Part shown: positions 34,746 to 44,090 of the stretch, piece after piece
Numbering within the stretch: position 1 is the first letter of the stretch
How the letters are laid out: every line of letters starts with the position of its first letter
Origin: DASZIT01 sp963770635
GTDB taxonomy: Bacteria; Actinomycetota; Acidimicrobiia; Acidimicrobiales; RAAP-2
Direction of reading: 5' to 3'
Length of the DNA: 64,000 bases
NCBI GenBank assembly: GCA_963770635.1
Contig: CAVYQI010000006.1
Location: 682,001-746,000 of the forward strand
Position numbers and translations under genes: made by a program
Notes under the pieces: generated by a model
What the model saw: only the letters and a program-made list of their open reading frames with translations
The model's database searches: none
What the model was told of the DNA's origin: nothing

Positions 34746-35622
34746 GGTGCTGGCCGCCAACCCGGCGGCGGCCCTGGGTGGCAGCGCCCCCGCCCGGGTG
34801 GCCCCCGACGCCGATGCAAAGGTGGTGCTCGAGTGCCGCGGGATCGTCAAGCGGTTCGGTGGCATCACTGCGGTCAACGACGTCCACATCGGGCTGCGCG
34901 ACGGCGAGATCCTCGGCCTCATCGGCCACAACGGGGCCGGCAAGACCACCATCTTCGACCTGATGTCGGGCTTCCTGCCGCTGGACGGGGGGCAGATCCT
35001 GCTCGGCGGGATGAACATCGGCACCTGGCCGGCCCACATGCGGGCCACCGCCGGTCTCGGCCGCACCTTCCAGGAGGCCCGGCTCTTCCCCTCCCTCACT
35101 GTCCAGGAGACCATCTCGGTGGCCTTCGAACGCCACCTCTACTCCCGCGACCTGATCGCCGCCGGTCTGCAGCTTCCCGCCTCCCTCGACTCCGAGTACG
35201 ACGTCAGCCTCAAGGTCGACGAGCTGGTGACGCTGATGGGGCTGCGGGCGTTCGCCGAGAAGTTGGTGGGCGAGCTGTCCACCGGTACCCGGCGCATCGT
35301 GGAGTTGGCCTGCGTGCTGGCCCAGGATCCGGCGGTGCTGCTGCTCGACGAGCCGTCCGGCGGGGTGGCCCAGCGGGAGACCGAGGCGATGGGCCCGCTG
35401 CTGCAACGGGTGCAGCGCCACTCCGGATGCTCGATCCTGGTGGTCGAGCACGACATGCCGTTGCTGACCACCATCTGCGACCGGATGATCGCCCTGGAAC
35501 TGGGGGAGATCATCGCCGAGGGAACCCCGGCCGAGGTGCTCGACCACCCGCAGGTCGTCGAGTCGTACCTCGGGACCAAGGATTCGGCCATTCAGCGCTC
35601 CGGGGTCACCGCCGTCCGCTAG
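34666..35622 (+). CDS. LivG-type branched-chain ABC transporter ATP-binding protein, possibly fused to the upstream LivF
   Basis: The ATPase domain runs from VVLECRGIVKRFGGITAVND with Walker A IGHNGAGKTTIFDLM, the Q-loop in GLGRTFQEARLFPSLTVQET, an altered signature ELSTGTRRIVE (LSTGT instead of LSGGQ), Walker B VLLLDEPSGG and the H-loop VVEHDMP. The long insert before the signature is a LivG feature. The frame opens at GTG 34666 inside the LivF end, but no ribosome site exists there or at GTG 34747. Deleting one G of the four at 34706-34709 joins it to LivF (GEGAFADTDLNTTH), making a LivH-M-F-G polyprotein of about 1340 residues. Confidence 0.8.
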   Translation: MRRATAASRLRPARGAFADTDLNTTHEVLAANPAAALGGSAPARVAPDADAKVVLECRGIVKRFGGITAVNDVHIGLRDGEILGLIGHNGAGKTTIFDLMSGFLPLDGGQILLGGMNIGTWPAHMRATAGLGRTFQEARLFPSLTVQETISVAFERHLYSRDLIAAGLQLPASLDSEYDVSLKVDELVTLMGLRAFAEKLVGELSTGTRRIVELACVLAQDPAVLLLDEPSGGVAQRETEAMGPLLQRVQRHSGCSILVVEHDMPLLTTICDRMIALELGEIIAEGTPAEVLDHPQVVESYLGTKDSAIQRSGVTAVR

Positions 35623-35700
35623 CTGTAGTGACCTGGGCGACGGGCGGAGGCCCTGGTGCCGTCAGCCAGCGGAAATCTAGATTCGCTAGGTTCGTGTTAC

Positions 35701-35920
35701 ATGAGAACTCTTCATCTGCCCAACGTGCCTGATGAGGTGGTCGAGCGCTTGGAGAGGCTTGCCGCTCGACGGGACTTCGGTCGAAGCAGTGGCGGTTAAG
35801 GAATTGGCCGATGTGTCCCGCCGGGCCGACAACCCCGCGCTCCTCGGTGCCCTCCCTGATTTGGGCGTGAAGGCTTCAACGATCATAAAAGACGTGGACG
35901 CCGGGCGAGTCGAGAGATGA
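35701..35920 (+). pseudogene. VapB-type antitoxin, frameshifted
   Basis: It starts MRTLHLPNVPDEVVERLERL at ATG 35701, then shifts frame near 35767 and continues DGTSVEAVAVKELADVSRRA, PALLGALPDLGVKASTIIKD and DAGRVER to TGA 35920. This is a ribbon-helix-helix antitoxin of the FitA/VapB type with its toxin-neutralising tail. One extra C at about 35767 explains the break. It overlaps the toxin start by ATGA, the usual arrangement. Confidence 0.65.
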
Positions 35921-36007
35921 TCGTCGTCAATGTGTCGGGTGGCGTTGTCAGCACTGCTCGACGCTGGCCAGCCCCGGCATTGCCCCGTCACCGTGGCGCC
36001 CGGTTAA
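35917..36007 (+). pseudogene. VapC-type PIN toxin remnant (N-terminal 29 residues only)
   Basis: ATG 35917 overlaps the antitoxin stop. It reads MIVVNVS, then after a +1 shift near 35938 VALSALLDAGQPRHCPVTVA and PG, ending at TAA 36007. This is the first strand and helix of a PIN domain (normally MIVVDAS...). The acidic catalytic Asp of strand 1 is Asn here, and the remaining 100 or so residues are missing: the next gene's 3' end lies 13 bp on. Toxin activity should be lost. Confidence 0.6.
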
Positions 36008-36019
36008 CCCTCAGGCAAT

Positions 36020-37952
36020 TCACGCCTGTTGGGACATCACCGCGGCTTCCATCACCTGGAGGTCGGAAGGATCGATGGCCAACGGACCACCGGCCACCGG
36101 GACCTGCCAGACATGGGTCATGTACGGGGTCCGAGCCGCAGTGTGGACCGAGCCGGGTGCGCACGGGGTGAACCCGACGATCACGTGGGTGGTGGTCGAC
36201 GTGCACAGGTTGGTGTGGGCGTGCCACTGGACCAGGCACCCGTAAGGCATCGGACCGTTCTCGTCAGTGGGCAGGAGATACATGGCTGCCACCAGCACCG
36301 GCCCGGTCGGGGTAAACGCGTAGACCAGCGAGTCGACATGATTCGGGTCCATGACGTCCTGGTTGTTCATGTACGCCGGATTGAGGTAGTGCACGATCGG
36401 GTAGGCCGGGTTGGTGATCGGGCGGTACCCGGCCGCGGTTGCCACGCTCAGCGTCTTGTACTTGGCCACCGCCTCCGAGGTGGCCTGCACGTACTGCACC
36501 GCCCCGAGTACCTGGGCGTCAGTCGGCGTCGTCGAACAACTGGGGGTCTGCATCTGATGCCCGGAGTCGGTGGCGGAACCCACCGAGGTGAGGAGTGCGG
36601 TCTCCCCGCTCGACAGCGCTGGGCCGGTGTACTTCCAATTGGGATCGGTGACCCCGAGCCCAGCCATCCCGGACATATTCATCGAGTTGGCGGTGGCGCC
36701 GGTTGCCGTCGACATGCCGGGCATCGCCTTCATCGCCGAGGTGGCCGGGGCGGTCGTCGTGGTGGTGGAGCCCGAACCGGACATGGTCATCGATTGCATG
36801 TTGGAGGTCCCCGCGGCCGCGGCGGCCGTCGGGGCCTCGGGCATGGCCGCGACCACGGCCGGCACGATGGCCAAGGCGACGACTCCCAAGGTGGCCCAAA
36901 TCTGGTGGCGGCCGAAGGCCACGGTGATGGGCACCGGTGCCGTTACCGGGTCGAGGACCCGGGGTAGGAACGCCGCCCCCAGCACGATGAGCAGCGGACC
37001 GGCGTTCGGATCGGTGGCCATCCCGGTCATGATCCCACCCATGGCCTGGCCGGTGACCCAGAACAGCGCCGCCACCCCCATGCCGATCCCGATGAAGATG
37101 TCCGGCCGCCGGGTAACGAAAGGACCCAGACCGATCAGGAGGAACAAGGCGGCCAACAGGACCGCCGCCGGAGTCCCGGCTCCGGTGAAGGCATGACCGA
37201 GCGAGCGCAGGAAGTGCCCGTACCATCCCGGTTGCCCGTCCGCCATGCCGGTCAGGGAGTCGGAGAGCCAGCCCGATGTCCGGTTTTGGGGCAGAAACTG
37301 GAGCACCGCGAAGAACACCCAGACTGCCGCCCAGATCCAGAGGCCTCCGAGACCGCCGAGAGGTCCATGGCCGGCCGCCGAGGAGGCGAGACCGGTCCGC
37401 TGTTCGTCATGCTTCCGGTCGGCTGCGGAGCCATCGACAGCCGGGGCGTCCGCCGCCGTCGGCCAGACCAGTATCCCGATGAGGGCGTAGAGGAGCACGG
37501 CACCCGGAGCTCCCATCAGGGCGCTGGCGTGACCGGTGAGGATGGAACCGAACCCCTCGCCGAACCACCACACGCCGAAGGCCCAGGCGATGGAGGCAGC
37601 CAGGGCGACCTTGACGGTGCGTCGCCGCAACAGGCCGATCCCGATGGCCAACTGGGTGAGCCCGAAGACGGTGTTCCAGCAGCGCGACGTCCCGGGAGAG
37701 GAAGTTGGCCATGTGGGTCACCGATGAGGCGATGGCCGACGGCTGGCCGGAAGCGTTGGGGGCGATGACCATGGAGACGAAGTCGGAACCGAACATGCGG
37801 GGTTGGAATTGCAGCCCGGCGTCGATGATCCAGAGGACCCCGAGGACGATCTGGATGGTTCGCTTGTTGATGTGCCAGCGCTCAGCCAGGGTGGGGCGGG
37901 CGGCGGCCTCGCCGACATCCGACCTGCCCCCGGTGGATAGGGCAGCGGTCAT
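36020..37952 (-). pseudogene. large polytopic membrane protein with Met-rich linker and His-containing C-terminal domain, frameshifted near 37680
   Basis: From ATG 37952 the frame gives RTIQIVLGVLWIIDAGLQFQ and MANFLSRDVA, then shifts one base near 37680 and continues WNTVFGLTQLAIGIGLLRRR to the stop at 36020, about 643 residues in all. There are roughly ten transmembrane segments in the first 350 residues. A Met-rich linker (MQSMTMSGSGS; MKAMPGMSTATG; MNMSGMAGL) follows. The C-terminal, presumably extracytoplasmic domain has IVHYLNPAYMNNQDVMDPNH, VDSLVYAFTPTGPVL, LVQWHAHTNLC and TPYMTHVWQVPVAGG. The repeated His and Met residues suggest metal (copper) handling, but I do not recognise a named family. 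A one-base deletion restores the gene, so it may be intact in the cell. Confidence 0.6.
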
Positions 37953-38064
37953 GTTCCCTCCCTCGTTTTGGCGACCTCCCCTTAGGCCACCAGGACAAAC
38001 CTACCGTGATCCGCCCCCCGGATGGCCTCGGCCCCATCCGGTGGTCCGTCGGTAGGGTCATTGT

Positions 38065-39123
38065 GTGCCGGTCCTCGTAGCTGCTCCTGACAAGTTCCGG
38101 GGCACCGCCACCGCCGCACAGATTGCTGAAGCTACGGCCCGGGCCGGGGCTCGCCTGGGCTGGTCGGTGATCGAATCCCCGCTCTCCGATGGAGGCGAGG
38201 GGCTGCTCGAAGCAACTCGCCGGCCGGTCGATCAGCTGGAGACAATGGCGGTGACCGGTCCGCTCGGACCGCCGGTGACCGCCGCCTGGCTCCGGGGTCC
38301 CGACCGGTGCGTCATCGAGATGGCCCAGGCTTCCGGCCTCGCCCTGGCCGGCGGACCGAGCGGCAACCGGCCGATGGAGGCGACCACCCGGGGTACCGGT
38401 CAACTGCTGGTGGCCGCCGCCCGGGCCCTTTCCGCTGCCGGGTCCACGTCAGGCCCCGACCGATCACCTCCTGTCATCATCGTCGGGCTGGGGGGGTCCG
38501 CCACCACCGATGGCGGGTTGGGGGCCCTGGAAGTGGTGGAAGACGCCGTTGGACTCGGCCAGGTGGAGCTGGTCGCCGCCTGCGACGTGGAGGTGGGCTT
38601 CCTCGATGCCGCCCGGGTCTTCGCACCCCAGAAGGGAGCCACCCCTGAACAGGTCAGCGAGCTCACCGAACGGCTGGATCGACTGGCGGATCAGTATGAG
38701 GAGCGCTTCGGCGTAGATGTCCGCGACCTCCCCGGCGCCGGCGCCGCCGGGGGTCTCGGTGGCGCGGTGGTGGCGCTCGGCGGTCGACTCGAGCCGGGGT
38801 ACCGGGTGGTGGCCGAGCTGGTCGGACTCGGCCGGGTACTCCAGCAGGCCGACCTGGTGATCACCGGGGAGGGTGCCCTCGATGCCACCTCGTTCACCGG
38901 CAAGGTGGTCGGAGGTGTTCTGGGCGACGCGTCGGCGATCGGGGTCCCGGTCCTGGTCATTGTCGGACGGGCGACCGCCGACGCCGTCGATCTCGCCGGC
39001 GGGAGCGGGGCCCGGGTGATCTCACTCACCGACCGGTTCGGCGAGGCGCGGGCTCACCGTGACACCGTTGGCTGCATGGAGGAGGCCGTCACTCGAGCCC
39101 TCGAGGCCTCCGGCAGCGCTTAG
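38065..39123 (+). CDS. glycerate kinase
   Basis: A 352-residue kinase of the GlxK/GarK family, phosphorylating glycerate to 2- (or 3-) phosphoglycerate and feeding it into glycolysis. Family motifs are LVAAPDKFRGTATAAQIAEA, PLSDGGEGLLEA, EMAQASGLAL, TRGTGQLL, IVGLGGSATTDGGLGAL, the conserved GAGAAGGLGGA and VITGEGALDATSFTGK. It begins with GTG 38065. It is free of frameshifts although genes on both sides are broken. It is divergent from the large membrane protein with a 112-bp gap and converges on the MMPL gene after 13 bp. Confidence 0.93.
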   Translation: MPVLVAAPDKFRGTATAAQIAEATARAGARLGWSVIESPLSDGGEGLLEATRRPVDQLETMAVTGPLGPPVTAAWLRGPDRCVIEMAQASGLALAGGPSGNRPMEATTRGTGQLLVAAARALSAAGSTSGPDRSPPVIIVGLGGSATTDGGLGALEVVEDAVGLGQVELVAACDVEVGFLDAARVFAPQKGATPEQVSELTERLDRLADQYEERFGVDVRDLPGAGAAGGLGGAVVALGGRLEPGYRVVAELVGLGRVLQQADLVITGEGALDATSFTGKVVGGVLGDASAIGVPVLVIVGRATADAVDLAGGSGARVISLTDRFGEARAHRDTVGCMEEAVTRALEASGSA

Positions 39124-39136
39124 AGGGCGAAGCCGG

Positions 39137-41397
39137 TCACACCCGGGTGGGATCGAGCGGTCGATCTTCGCTCGGCAGCGGACTCGACGCCTCGACATCG
39201 ACTTCGATACCCAGTTTGGGCACCACCCGGTCCAACCACGAGGGCATCCACCAGTTGGCATCGCCGATGAGCTCCATGATGGACGGAACCAACACCATGC
39301 GCACCAAGGTGGCGTCGATGAGGATGGCGGCGGCCAGGCCCAGACCGAAGACCTTGAGGACGTGCAGCGGGTCGCCGATGACGAATGATCCGAACACGCA
39401 GATCATGATGGCCGCCGCCGCGGTGATCACCCGCGCCGTCTTGGCCAATCCATCGGCCACCGCCGTCGCGTTGTCATGGGTGAGCCGCCACTCCTCCCGC
39501 ATTCTCGACAACAGGAACACCTCGTAGTCCATGGAGAGGCCGAACAAGATGGTGAACATCATCAGCGGGATCCACGGGTCGATGGGGCTGGTCGCCCCGA
39601 TCCCGATGAAGCCACCCAGCCACCCCCACTGGAATACGGCCACGATCACCCCGTAGGCGGCACCCACCGACAGCAGGTTGACCACTGCGGCCTTGATCGG
39701 GATGGCGATCGATCGGAATACGGCCATCAGCAGCAGGAACGACAAGAGGATCACCACACCGATGACCCAGGGGAGACGGGCGACCAGATACGACGATGCG
39801 TCCACCGAACCCGCCGTCTCCCCACCGACCATCGCCTGCACACCGGTGCCGGCGGTGGCAGCGGGAAACACCTGGTTGCGGAGCGTCTGCACCAGCGCCT
39901 GGGTCTGGGCCGCCTGGGGCGAAGTGGTCGGGATGGCGATGATCATCGCCGCCGCGCCCGACGAGCTGAACTGGGTCGGGGCCACGAAGGCGATCCCCGG
40001 GGTGTTCCGGAGGGCGGTGCCGAGACGGGCGAGATCGGCGCCCCGGCCGGGCGGAACGGTGGCGACGACGACCAGCGGCCCGTTGAAACCGGGCCCGAAG
40101 CCGGTGGCCAACGCATCGAAGGCCTGTCGGGTGGTGGCGTTGGGGGGATCGTTCCCGGCGTCGGTGAAGGCGAGTCGCATCGAGAAGAGCGGTAGGGCGA
40201 GAACGATCAGGATGAGGAGGGCGGCGGTGCCGGCCACCAACGGGTGGCGTTGGATGGTCCGACTCCACCGGTACCAGAACCCCCGGGCCGAGGGCACGGC
40301 CGCGCTCTGCAGAAGACCCGGGACGTGCCAGTTTGTCGATGGCCCGACCGGAAAAACCCATCATGGCGGGAAGCAAGGTGATGGCCGACGTCATCACCAG
40401 CACCACCGCGGCGATGGCGCCGATGGCCAGTCCCCGCATGAACGGAAGTTGCAAGATGAACAGGCCGAGCAGGGAGAGGATCACCGTGGTTCCGGCGAAC
40501 ACCACCGATCTTCCCGACGTCGCCAGCGACATGGTGATGGCTTCTCGAGGTTCCCGCCGTTCGGCCAGACCTTGTCGGTACCGGGTCACCACGAACAGGG
40601 CGTAGTCGATGCCCACGCCGAGCCCGATCATCGCCATGATCTCCGGCGCGAACGTCGGGGTGGTCACGATGTGGGACAACAGGTCGAGGACGGCAAACCC
40701 GATGGCGATGCCGAACAGGGCGGTGATGATGGGGAGGCCCATGGCCACCACCGACCCGAAGGCCACCAGCATGATGATGATGGCGGCGAAGATGCCGATC
40801 CCTTCACTCGAACCCGGTTTGCCCCCGGCCACCAGCCCGATGGCCTGGCCCCCGACCGCCACCTGGTAGCCCGGGGCCTTGAACGACTGGGCGGTGTTGA
40901 TCAGATTGTTGATGGCGGCGGTGGGCAGATTCCCCGCCTGCTGGTCGAACTGGACGCGCACGTAGGCGATATGCCCGTCAGGCGAGATCTGGTGGGCGCC
41001 CGGCGGGCGACAATGGGCTGACCACCGCGGACACGTGGGACAGCCGGCGGAGGGCGTCGACCAGCTGGGTTGTCCGGGCCTGATTGGCGGGGTCGGTGAA
41101 CGGGGTGCTGGTGGTGATCACCACCTGAGCCGGGCTCCCGGCCTGGCTCGGAAAGTCGGCGTTGAGGATCTGTTGGACCGTCTGCTTGCCCCCGGTGAGG
41201 TTGTTGGAGAACGCGCTGCCCGCCGCCTGCGCGAACACGTTGGTGGCGATGAGCGCCACCAGCCAGATGATCAGCACCAACCAGCGGTGGTCATGGCACC
41301 ATCCGGCGATCCGGGCCAGGGCGCTCTCCTGCGCCGGCTGGGATTGGGGCCGGACCGGTACCGGCCGCTGGTCGAGGGCCTCAGAAGTGACCGTCAT
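39137..41397 (-). pseudogene. MMPL-family RND transporter with two apparent frameshifts
   Basis: Starting at ATG 41397, the frame carries an N-terminal transmembrane helix (HRWLVLIIWLVALIATNVFA) and first extracytoplasmic loop to about 41005. It then shifts to the frame ending at 40330 (PDGHIAYVRVQFDQQAGN, LGVGIDYALFVVTRYRQGLA), then to a third frame reaching the stop at 39137 (FWYRWSRTIQRHPLVAGTAA, FGLSMDYEVFLLSRMREEW). The two duplicated halves, each with GID/SMDYALF- or YEVF-type motifs, are those of MmpL proteins, which export lipids or siderophores using proton force. Removing one base near 41000 and one near 40327 gives a continuous protein of about 750 residues. Local sequence error is likely, since neighbours show the same type of break. 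Confidence 0.78.
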
Positions 41398-41453
41398 TTG
41401 ATGCCTCCATCGTGAGAAAGAACATGCCTGGCGTCACTGGTGATCTCATCTCC

Positions 41454-41642
41454 TTGTCACCCGTCGGACCTCATTGTCACCCATTGGCCGACGGAGCGGC
41501 AACGGGGTCTTGGAGGTCGGACGGAACTGGCGGGCCAAAGTAATCGGCCGATGGCCGCGCAGTGAGAGGGACGATTGAGCTGAGTCAGCTGCCGAGAATG
41601 TGACACAACCAATTGACCCTGCAACTGGCGAGAATGTGACAC
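41454..41642. mobile_element. possible IS-end remnant with paired GTGACA boxes
   Basis: The 335-bp gap between the MMPL and glycosidase-like genes has no coding sequence. It contains two TTGTCACCC boxes (41454-41462, 41474-41482) at one side and two CGAGAATGTGACAC boxes (41593-41606, 41629-41642) at the other, in opposite orientation. Multiple short terminal boxes in inverted orientation are a feature of IS21-type ends. No istA or istB gene is present, so this would be a deletion derivative or a miniature element. The assignment is tentative. Confidence 0.35.
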
Positions 41643-41732
41643 CGCCGGGGCTCTGCCCCGGGTGACCTGCTGACATCGAACCGACGGTGGCGGCTGCCAC
41701 AATGGTCCGGGCACCTTCCAGATCGGAACCGA

Positions 41733-42732
41733 TTGACACATCGACGGCGAGCGCTGGGCGTCATGTTGGCCATCTCGGCGATGGGTCTGGCCGCCTGCGG
41801 GCTCGGCGCCGGCGCCACCACCGGTGCGCATTCGACCGGTTCCACCTCCTCCACCACGACCACCAGCACCGTCCCACCTCCTCCGCCGGGATTGCCGCCG
41901 CCGTCCGCATTGGCTCCGCTGGTCTCCCCGCCGTTGGCCGGAGAGGGCCAGTGGACCGCAGCCGGGCGGAGCGTCGACGGGCCACCGCTCCTGTACATCA
42001 CCACCCTGCCGCGCTGCGGGCTCGGACACCCCAGCCGGGATCGCCTGGATGGACGCCAGCCGGCTCCGGGGCAACCTCTATTCCGGCAGCATCAGCCCCG
42101 GGCAAGGTCCCTGGACCTACACCGCCCCCATCTCGCCCACTGCCGCCCTCACCCTGGTGTCCGCGTTCAACGGCGGGTTCAAGTTGGCCGACACCCAGGG
42201 GGGCTACTACGCCGAAGGCCGCTACTTCGCTCCGCTGGTCACCGGCGCCGCGTCGCTGGTCATCACCCAGGACGGCACCGTCACCATCGGGCAGTGGGGC
42301 CGGGATGAATCGATGGCCGCCAACGTGATCGCCGTGCGCCAGAACCTCACCCTGTTGGTCGACCAGGGCGCCCCGGTACCGGGATTGAACCCGAACGACA
42401 CTTCGGCTTGGGGATCCACCCTCAACTACGTACCCCAGGTCTACCGGTCGGGCATCGGTGAGACCGCCAGCGGCGCCCTGGTCTACGTGTCCGGGCCCTC
42501 GCTCAACATCGTGCAACTGGCCGGCCTGCTGGTGGCGGCTGGCGCGGTGCGGGCCATGGAACTCGACATCAACCCGGCGTGGGACACCTTCACCTTCTAC
42601 ACACCTCCGACGCCGACCGGCACCGCCGCCCCGGCTAACGGCACCGATCTGCTGGCCTCGATGTCCGGGGGTCCCACCAGGTTCTTCGACCCGTCGTGGG
42701 CGCGTGACTTCATCACCATGTCGACCCGCTGA
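41733..42732 (+). pseudogene. phosphodiester glycosidase-like (NAGPA-type) lipoprotein, frameshifted near 42012
   Basis: The N-terminus has a lipoprotein signal peptide with basic region and lipobox (RRRALGVMLAISAMGLAACG), followed by a Ser/Thr/Pro linker. After about 90 residues one extra base near 42012 shifts the frame. It continues AGIAWMDASRLRGNLYSGSI, LTLVSAFNGGFKLADTQGGY, YVPQVYRSGIGETASGALVY, LLVAAGAVRAMELDINPAWD and ends at 42732. The SAFNGGF, RSGIG and ELDIN motifs are those of the NAGPA-like exopolysaccharide-modifying domain. The start is uncertain (TTG 41733 or ATG 41763). It should be a surface lipoprotein acting on a cell-wall glycan or polysaccharide. Confidence 0.65.
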
Positions 42733-42790
42733 CCGCCGCCGGGGAGCCGTCCGACGTGGGGCGACCAGGTCGGCTCGTATCCTGGGCGCC

Positions 42791-42976
42791 ATGCAACCGG
42801 ATCGGGTGGCCGAGGCCCACGATGCGGCCGTGGCCGCCGGTCAGGCCGGTTACAGCGATCCCGACACCGGTCTGTTCGTGCTCACCGCCACCTACCTCCG
42901 GAACCGGGGGACCTGTTGTGGCAACCACTGCCGACACTGTCCCTACGAAAACGGCGATCGTCCCAGCTCTGCCTAA
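42791..42976 (+). CDS. DUF5522 small Cys-rich protein
   Basis: A 61-residue protein starting at ATG 42791: DPDTGLFVLTATYLRNRGTC, then CGNHCRHCPYENGDRPSS. The CC-x3-C-x2-CPY pattern is the DUF5522 signature, a putative small metal-binding (probably Zn or Fe) protein of unknown function found beside varied genes. It starts 58 bp after the glycosidase-like gene. Confidence 0.85.
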   Translation: MQPDRVAEAHDAAVAAGQAGYSDPDTGLFVLTATYLRNRGTCCGNHCRHCPYENGDRPSSA

Positions 42977-43055
42977 GTGTCACGGGTCCCGCCATATTCG
43001 GCACCAGAGGCGGTCATTCATCAAGTAGACGGTGGTGGGCGTCGATATTGCCCCT

Positions 43056-44078
43056 ATGGCTAGAACTGGTGGCGACGAGAGGGATCGGCGCGAGGCACTT
43101 TCCGCGCTCGGCCACGCATTGGCGGATCGATCTGAAACCGTAGCCACTTCGATCGCGGATCGATGGAGGGAATCCGGGGGATTCGAGGGGACGCCAGGGA
43201 CTGACGGACTCCGGTCGGAGATCGAGCGGTTTACCGTGTTGGCCACCGACGCCGTTGCCCACTACCTGATCACCGGTGAGCCTCCGACCCAGGAGGTATC
43301 CCACGCCCTCTCCGCTCCCGGTCGGGCTCCGGTCGACGACCGCCTGTCCCTGTCCGGTCTCACCAAGCTCTACCTCTTCTGGCGTGATGCCGCCGAGTCG
43401 GCGGTCCGCCAGGAGGCCGAGCGCCTGGAGTCCCCACCGGCGGTCGTCGGCGAAGCCGTCTCCATCGTGCGGGCCGGGGCCGACGGGAGCATGGTGGCCA
43501 TGGCCAAGCAGTTCGACCTCGCCTACGGCGAGCTCCGGGCCCAACTGGCCGAGGAGCAGGCCCGGTTGGGCTTCTTGGCCCTCCACGATCCCCTCACCGG
43601 CCTTCCCAACCGCGCCCTCTTCATCGAGCAGCTGACCCGTGCCCTCAGTGCCTCCGACCGTCTCCACACCCAGGTCGCCGTCCTGTATCTGGACATCGAC
43701 CACTTCAAGTTGGTGAACGACTTGGCCGGCCACTCGGTGGGAGATCAACTTCTGATTTCGGTGGCGACCCGGCTCCAGCGGCTGGTCCGGCCTGGCGACA
43801 CCGCCGCCCGCTTGGGCGGCGACGAGTTCGTCATCCTCTGCGAAGGTCTTCGAGGCGGCAACGTCGGGGCGGCGGCGCTGGCCGCCAGGATCGGCGACGC
43901 CATGGCCGAACCGTTGGACATCGGGGGAAGAGACCTCAACGCGACGGCCAGCATCGGAGTGGCGGTGGCCTCGGCCGGCGACGACCCGGGAGTCGTCCTG
44001 GCCCACGCCGACGGCGCCATGTACCTGGCCAAGCAACGGGGTCGGGCCCGTTACGAGATCTACACCCCAGTCGACTGA
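43056..44078 (+). CDS. GGDEF-domain diguanylate cyclase
   Basis: A 340-residue enzyme that makes cyclic-di-GMP. The C-terminal GGDEF domain runs from LALHDPLTGLPNRALFIEQL, through VAVLYLDIDHFKLVNDLAGH, to ARLGGDEFVILCEG. The product-inhibition I-site R-P-G-D lies exactly five residues before GGDEF. The N-terminal 145 residues are all-alpha (RREALSALGHALADRSETVA through LFWRDAAESAVRQEAERLES), a likely sensor or dimerisation module that I cannot name. ATG 43056 is used; GTG 43032 is also in frame and neither has a strong ribosome site. It sits alone, converging on the SDR gene. Confidence 0.9.
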   Translation: MARTGGDERDRREALSALGHALADRSETVATSIADRWRESGGFEGTPGTDGLRSEIERFTVLATDAVAHYLITGEPPTQEVSHALSAPGRAPVDDRLSLSGLTKLYLFWRDAAESAVRQEAERLESPPAVVGEAVSIVRAGADGSMVAMAKQFDLAYGELRAQLAEEQARLGFLALHDPLTGLPNRALFIEQLTRALSASDRLHTQVAVLYLDIDHFKLVNDLAGHSVGDQLLISVATRLQRLVRPGDTAARLGGDEFVILCEGLRGGNVGAAALAARIGDAMAEPLDIGGRDLNATASIGVAVASAGDDPGVVLAHADGAMYLAKQRGRARYEIYTPVD

Positions 44079-44090
44079 AGCTGTCCGCCC

